From: Bacteroidetes bacterium UBA4408
GTDB lineage: Bacteria > Bacteroidota > Bacteroidia > UBA4408
Length of the DNA: 9,261 nucleotides
Reading direction: 5' to 3'
NCBI GenBank assembly: GCA_002389785.1
Contig: DGQS01000189.1
Location: 1 to 9,261, forward strand
Under the pieces are notes generated by a model. That model saw only the letters and a program-made list of their open reading frames with translations. It had not been told where the DNA came from and ran no database searches. Position numbers and translations under genes: made by a program. Shown one piece after another: positions 5,709-9,261 of the stretch (position 1 is its first letter; the number at the start of each line of letters is the position of its first letter).

Positions 5709-6658
5709 ACTCCAGCAATTAGAAAATAAAAAACTAGCGTAAAGCAAATTCCTAAAAACATAATTACCTTGCTGAGGCTGCTCGCAAACGCATAGTCTTT
5801 AGCGTTTTTTGCCTTAGTGATTTTGTATAATAAAAAGGCAAATGGCAATTGCAGCGCCAGTAAAAAATAATAAAATGAAATTTTATCTCCACTCTCCCAT
5901 TGTTTCAACTGCAATAGCGTAATAAGCACCATGCACAGTAGTAACAGAATTACGATAATGCCTTTTGCAACCTTCGTTCCAAGGGCTACCGGAATAGTGT
6001 TTCGGCCAAATTCTTTATCCCCTTCATAATCTTCCAGATCTTTTATTACCTCACGAATAAATGTAGTTAAAAATGAAAATCCTGAATAAGCTGCAACGAA
6101 GTAAAAAATGAAATTAAAATTGGTGCTGCTTTCTATTAATAATTCACGGTATTTTTTAATTAATAAGGGTATTTCATACAATCCAACAATGAGCGGTACC
6201 ATAGCAGCCAACATTGCTACTACCAAATTTCCTAGTACCAATTGACGCTTAAAATCGGTGCTGTAAAACCATAAAAAACCGGCGCTCAGCACATGAATAA
6301 ATCCGAGTTTCAACATTCCAACTTTATTCGCTAAATAAAAACCAATACCTATAGCTAGGAAGCTAATTACCAAATGTGCGCCCATTGCGACTCTACGTTT
6401 AATAGTACGTCCAACTAAAACTTTATTGGGTTTATTAACGCGGTCAATTTGAGTATCAAAATAATCATTAATACTGTATCCGGCAGCAGCAATCATAACC
6501 GTAGATAGACTCAATAAAAAAAAGTCAACATCACTCATTTGTAACTCTAGGCCACTAAATCGAACCATTGCACCAATTAAGCAATAGCGAATTAAATACT
6601 GTACAAATGCAATTAATAATAAATTTTGAATTCGAATAAGTTTTAGAAATGCGATCAT
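5705..6658 (-). CDS. UbiA-family polyprenyl transferase (possibly geranylgeranylglycerol-phosphate type)
   Basis: A 317-residue integral-membrane prenyltransferase with about eight to nine helices. Both magnesium-diphosphate motifs of the UbiA fold are present: NDYFDTQID at residues 64-72 (Asn64, Asp65, Asp68, Asp72) and DLEDYEGD at 207-214 (Asp207, Asp210, Asp214), the latter followed by GRNTIPVALG. The start LIRIQNLLLIAFVQYLIRY is typical of Bacteroidota members that are commonly annotated by similarity to archaeal digeranylgeranylglyceryl phosphate synthase. The true acceptor is unproven, and MenA-like, haem-related or carotenoid-elongase roles are alternatives. I chose the ATG at 6658; a TTG at 6667 would add only three residues. 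It follows kdsC by 12 bases as the second gene of a minus-strand pair, and its 3' end overlaps the end of crtY by four bases. Confidence 0.85.
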   Translation of the reverse strand: MIAFLKLIRIQNLLLIAFVQYLIRYCLIGAMVRFSGLELQMSDVDFFLLSLSTVMIAAAGYSINDYFDTQIDRVNKPNKVLVGRTIKRRVAMGAHLVISFLAIGIGFYLANKVGMLKLGFIHVLSAGFLWFYSTDFKRQLVLGNLVVAMLAAMVPLIVGLYEIPLLIKKYRELLIESSTNFNFIFYFVAAYSGFSFLTTFIREVIKDLEDYEGDKEFGRNTIPVALGTKVAKGIIVILLLLCMVLITLLQLKQWESGDKISFYYFLLALQLPFAFLLYKITKAKNAKDYAFASSLSKVIMFLGICFTLVFYFLIAGV

Positions 6659-6670
6659 TTTACACAATTT

Positions 6671-7195
6671 TTACCATACAAATCCTGAAACATCAAACCA
6701 TTTATTATGCAAACGCAATGTTTGTTCAATCACATCGCGAACGCAGCCTTCACCACCCTTATGTCGAGAAACATAAAGACTTAAAGCAACAATTTCGGGC
6801 GCTGCATCAAATGGACAAACCGCAACTCCTACTTTTTTCATAACCTCAAAATCAGGTAAATCGTCGCCCATATAAAGTACTTCTTCGGGTTTTATATTTT
6901 CAGAAATCAGGTAGTCATCAAATTTTTCAACTTTGTTGGCTATTCCTAAATATACATCCGTTACGCCCAGCCCTTGCATGCGTGTACGAATTGATTCACT
7001 TTTTCCTCCCGAAATAATAGCTACCCTGTAACCCTTTTTGATGGCTAATTGGAGGGCAAATCCATCTTTGATATTCATTTTTCGCACTTGTTCACCATCG
7101 GGAAGCAGGGTCACACTTCCATCCGTTAACACTCCATCCACATCAAAAATAAACGTGGTAATGCCAGACAATAATTCTTTAAAATTTTTTGACAT
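6671..7195 (-). CDS. kdsC: 3-deoxy-D-manno-octulosonate 8-phosphate phosphatase (KdsC-like HAD hydrolase)
   Basis: A 174-residue cap-less (C0) HAD phosphatase. It should dephosphorylate Kdo 8-phosphate to Kdo, the inner sugar of LPS, in the cytoplasm. Motif I is FDVDGVLTDG at residues 17-26 with nucleophile Asp18 and acid/base Asp20; motif II is ISGG at 61-64 with Ser62; Lys88 in GIANKVEKF is motif III; GDDLPD at 110-115 is motif IV. The C-terminal tail SRHKGGEGCVRDVIE at 143-157 is the KdsC active-site loop that swings into the neighbouring subunit of the tetramer. I chose the ATG at 7195 because it gives the normal length and conserved sequence starts soon after. The frame stays open to 7303, but the extra 36 residues are cysteine-rich and look non-coding. 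It is the first gene of a pair with the UbiA gene. Confidence 0.92.
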   Translation of the reverse strand: MSKNFKELLSGITTFIFDVDGVLTDGSVTLLPDGEQVRKMNIKDGFALQLAIKKGYRVAIISGGKSESIRTRMQGLGVTDVYLGIANKVEKFDDYLISENIKPEEVLYMGDDLPDFEVMKKVGVAVCPFDAAPEIVALSLYVSRHKGGEGCVRDVIEQTLRLHNKWFDVSGFVW

Positions 7196-7304
7196 ACTAA
7201 ACCAAAAACAGTTTTTACATAAATGGCGAAAGTAGCTATTATTTTTATTACCTTCGCTACTGTTGCTGCATTCAAAGCATACGTGCCATGTACCTACAAC
7301 CACC

Positions 7305-7322
7305 TCAACTTAAAGAAGTTGA
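7305..7322 (+). repeat. Short hairpin upstream of the TPR/SpoIIE gene
   Basis: TCAACTT at 7305-7311 and AAGTTGA at 7316-7322 form a perfect 7-base stem with the loop AAAG, ending 20 bases before the ATG at 7343. There is no T run, so it is not an ordinary terminator for either strand. It could be an operator or a leader structure of the downstream gene. The rest of the 147-base divergent gap (7196-7342) shows no convincing -33/-7 pair on either strand. Confidence 0.3.
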
Positions 7323-7342
7323 AATTTGCTAATTCATTAATT

Positions 7343-9261
7343 ATGCTGCTAAAAAAAAATCTTCTTTGTTTGCTGCTAATTTGTTTTAGCCCTTTTCTTC
7401 TTTTTGCTACCACTCAACATCACATTGATAGTTTAAAAAAAATTCTACCGGCCCTAAGTCCTAGTAGCCAATTGAAGGTTTTATCGCAACTGTCAAAATT
7501 GTATGCAGATTCGTCCAAAACCATAGCTACTCAATACGCCAATAAAGGAATTGCCATTGCTTATAAATTGCAAGATACTATTTCGGAGATTGAATTTTTA
7601 CTAATAGCAGCCGAAATAGAAAGCAAAGATGGGCAAAATGAGAAAGCTATTTCAAAAATTATTTCAGCATTGGAATTGAGCGAAAACAGTGGTTCAACTA
7701 AGAACATTGTTGCTTCACATTTAAAATTGGGGCAATGTTATACCCTTATTGGTCAATATGAGTTTGCTGTTAATTATCTCAACAAGGCATTGAATATTGC
7801 CCAAAAGAACAAGGATAAAATAAGCATTATTGAAATTTTAAATTCACTTGGAAATGCCTTATCGAAAAGTGGCATTAGCAAAAGAAATGACGCTGAAAAT
7901 TATTATTTGCGTGGTTTATCTTTAGCTGAAGAAATCAATAACCAAGCGCTAATATCTAAATTAAGTAACAACATTGCCAACATTTATTTGGCACAAGGTA
8001 ATACCAATAAATCTCTATTGTATTATCAAAAAGCCCTTGATATTGCTGTAGCCTTACATGATGAAGTGTCGGAAGCATTTTACAACAACAATATTGGAGC
8101 ATTGTATTTAAAAAACAATGAACCCGAGAAAGCCGAGAGATATCAGTTAAAGGCATTGGCCGTTGCCGAAAAAACCAAAGAACTCAACTTGCAAATTAAT
8201 GTCTATTCTCAGCTATCCAAAACCTACGAAAAGCAAAACAAGTATGTAAAAGCCTACAATTTTAAATCGAAACTGCTTGAACTCATTGAAAAATTAAATT
8301 CAGAAAATTCAGTTCGGCAAATCGCTGAAATGCAAGCTAAGTATGAATCATTAAATCGTCAAAAGGAAATTAGCGAGCTGCTTATGAAGCAAAAACACAA
8401 CGAATCCTTACTTTCTAACTATAAAAATGGGCTCTTTACATTGGCAGTAATAATTATTTTATCAGTTGCATTAGTTTTAATTCTCGCAGTTTTCTTACGA
8501 TTACGTAAAAACAACAATTTTGTACTTGAAGAAAAAAACAAACTCATTGAAAAGCAAAACAACAAAATCACCGATAGTATTAATTATGCACAACGAATAC
8601 AAAACTCAATACTTCCAGGTAAATCAGAAATTGAACTTTTATTGAAAGAATCGTTTTTGTTATTTATTCCAAAAGATATTGTAAGCGGCGATTTTTATTG
8701 GATTAATAAAACATCAAACAAATTATTAATAGCTGTTGCAGATTGCACAGGTCACGGAGTACCGGGTGCATTTATGAGTATGATTGGAAATACTTTATTA
8801 AATGAAATTATTAGCAATCAACCACACCTTACCCCTGGAAAAATTTTGAATCTTCTGAATACCCGAATTTCTGCTACATTGCGTCAAAAGCAAGGTGAAA
8901 TAAATTCGCAAGATGATGGAATGGACATTGCAATTTGTAGCCTGGATTATACAACAAACAAAATTTGTTTTGCAGGAGCTAATCATTCCATTTATATGGT
9001 ACACAATGCTACTTTATCAGAAATTAGAGGTGATGTATTTCCTGTTGGAGGAGTATTTTCGACTCGTGAAATTAATTTTGTTGAAAAGGAAATAGAGTTG
9101 GTAAAGGGAACTATGTTGTATCTTTTTACAGATGGTTATAAGGATCAATTTGGAGGTGATCAAGGCCAAAAATTTAAATCTTCAAGGTTTGAAAAAATAG
9201 TATCCGAAATTGCGAATCAATCCATGGAAATTCAAAAGCAACGTTTGCTTGAAGAACATTT
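7343..9261 (+). CDS. Signal peptide-TPR-transmembrane-SpoIIE (PP2C) phosphatase, 3' end outside window
   Basis: The frame is open from the ATG at 7343 to the right edge, giving 639 codons with no stop. Residues 1-22 are a signal peptide (MLLKKN, hydrophobic core, likely cleavage after LFA). About six TPR helix pairs follow at roughly 86-113, 124-154, 163-197, 204-236, 243-278 and 285-314, then a coiled coil to about 355. One membrane helix starts at Gly363 and runs to about 385; a second coiled coil (390-410) leads to the linker SINYAQRIQNSILP. From about 435 there is a SpoIIE/RsbU-type PP2C domain: SGDFYW (Asp450), ADCTGHGVPGAFMS (Asp467), DDGMD (Asp524, Asp525, Asp528), AGANH (545-549) and FTDGYKDQFGG (Asp597, Asp601), covering the metal-binding aspartates. 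The TPR part should be periplasmic and the Ser/Thr phosphatase cytoplasmic, so this is a sensor of an unknown signal. A substrate such as an anti-sigma-factor antagonist is inferred from relatives. An in-frame ATG at 7223 would add 40 residues and bury the signal peptide, so it is less likely. About 30-50 residues are missing. Confidence 0.92.
   Translation, partial: MLLKKNLLCLLLICFSPFLLFATTQHHIDSLKKILPALSPSSQLKVLSQLSKLYADSSKTIATQYANKGIAIAYKLQDTISEIEFLLIAAEIESKDGQNEKAISKIISALELSENSGSTKNIVASHLKLGQCYTLIGQYEFAVNYLNKALNIAQKNKDKISIIEILNSLGNALSKSGISKRNDAENYYLRGLSLAEEINNQALISKLSNNIANIYLAQGNTNKSLLYYQKALDIAVALHDEVSEAFYNNNIGALYLKNNEPEKAERYQLKALAVAEKTKELNLQINVYSQLSKTYEKQNKYVKAYNFKSKLLELIEKLNSENSVRQIAEMQAKYESLNRQKEISELLMKQKHNESLLSNYKNGLFTLAVIIILSVALVLILAVFLRLRKNNNFVLEEKNKLIEKQNNKITDSINYAQRIQNSILPGKSEIELLLKESFLLFIPKDIVSGDFYWINKTSNKLLIAVADCTGHGVPGAFMSMIGNTLLNEIISNQPHLTPGKILNLLNTRISATLRQKQGEINSQDDGMDIAICSLDYTTNKICFAGANHSIYMVHNATLSEIRGDVFPVGGVFSTREINFVEKEIELVKGTMLYLFTDGYKDQFGGDQGQKFKSSRFEKIVSEIANQSMEIQKQRLLEEH

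Noticed and set aside
7204..7216. Palindrome AAAAAC-A-GTTTTT before kdsC
   Set aside because: A one-base loop cannot form a normal hairpin, and such A/T runs arise easily in AT-rich DNA; no consensus operator recognised.
7227..7234. TACTTTCG on the minus strand as a -7 element for kdsC
   Set aside because: One mismatch to TAnnTTTG and no TTG at a suitable upstream distance.
7196..7303. 36-residue upstream extension of KdsC
   Set aside because: Cysteine-rich, low-complexity-free sequence with no resemblance to KdsC N-termini; the ATG at 7195 gives the family length, and the extension would lie in the divergent promoter region.
7343..7384. Lipoprotein signal (LLLIC at residues 10-14) in the TPR/SpoIIE protein
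   Set aside because: Isoleucine precedes the cysteine where Gly, Ala or Ser is needed, and the cysteine is inside the hydrophobic core; ordinary cleavage after LFA fits better.
1..9261. Mobile element, CRISPR array, prophage, tRNA or toxin-antitoxin pair
   Set aside because: No transposase or integrase motifs, no regularly spaced repeats, no cloverleaf-like sequence and no small paired genes were seen; nearly all bases are accounted for by housekeeping or metabolic genes.

Overview
The window looks like chromosomal core sequence from a member of the Bacteroidota (Flavobacteriia/Sphingobacteriia-like). The reasons are AT-rich DNA, no Shine-Dalgarno motif before any of the eleven coding starts I could examine, a perfect TAnnTTTG-type -7 element before one operon, and characteristic proteins: a DUF1015 protein, a two-domain CrtYcd-type lycopene cyclase, a CrtZ hydroxylase, a ClpS with an NTFDHVI core, and a secreted-TPR/SpoIIE phosphatase with the SINYAQRIQ linker. 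I see no tRNA, rRNA, CRISPR array, insertion sequence or phage gene.

Layout. 1-507 (+) is the C-terminal part of a DUF1015 protein entering from the left. 508-655 is a convergent intergenic gap with overlapping inverted repeats. 656-1450 (-) is an M48-family zinc metallopeptidase lipoprotein, and 1546-1830 (-) is the protease adaptor clpS. Divergent from clpS, 1987-2469 (+) is an O6-alkylguanine-DNA alkyltransferase (ogt). 2546-5708 (+) is a tight four-gene unit: kynurenine 3-monooxygenase (kmo), a CruF/DUF422 carotenoid protein, crtZ and a fused lycopene cyclase. Its stop codon overlaps that of a minus-strand pair, kdsC (7195-6671) and a UbiA-family prenyltransferase (6658-5705). From 7343 to the right edge (+) an unterminated reading frame encodes a signal peptide, about six TPRs, one membrane helix, a coiled coil and a PP2C/SpoIIE phosphatase domain; its C-terminal end is outside the window.

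How the genes fit together. CruF, CrtZ and CrtYcd act late in carotenoid synthesis: cyclisation of a lycopene end, ring hydroxylation and C-1' hydration. Together they suggest a hydroxylated monocyclic carotenoid of the saproxanthin/myxol type. The early genes (crtE, crtB, crtI) and crtD are not here. The kmo gene at the head of the unit belongs to tryptophan/kynurenine metabolism and has no pathway partner in the window, which is the oddest feature of the operon. KdsC belongs to Kdo/LPS synthesis and the UbiA protein uses a polyprenyl diphosphate, so the middle of the window is an envelope/isoprenoid neighbourhood. M48 and ClpS are proteostasis functions.

I do not see a clearly new defence or mobile system. 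The points most worth a second look are the kmo-carotenoid coupling, the substrate of the UbiA enzyme, the overlapping stop codons with no room for a terminator, and the TPR-SpoIIE signalling protein at the right edge.
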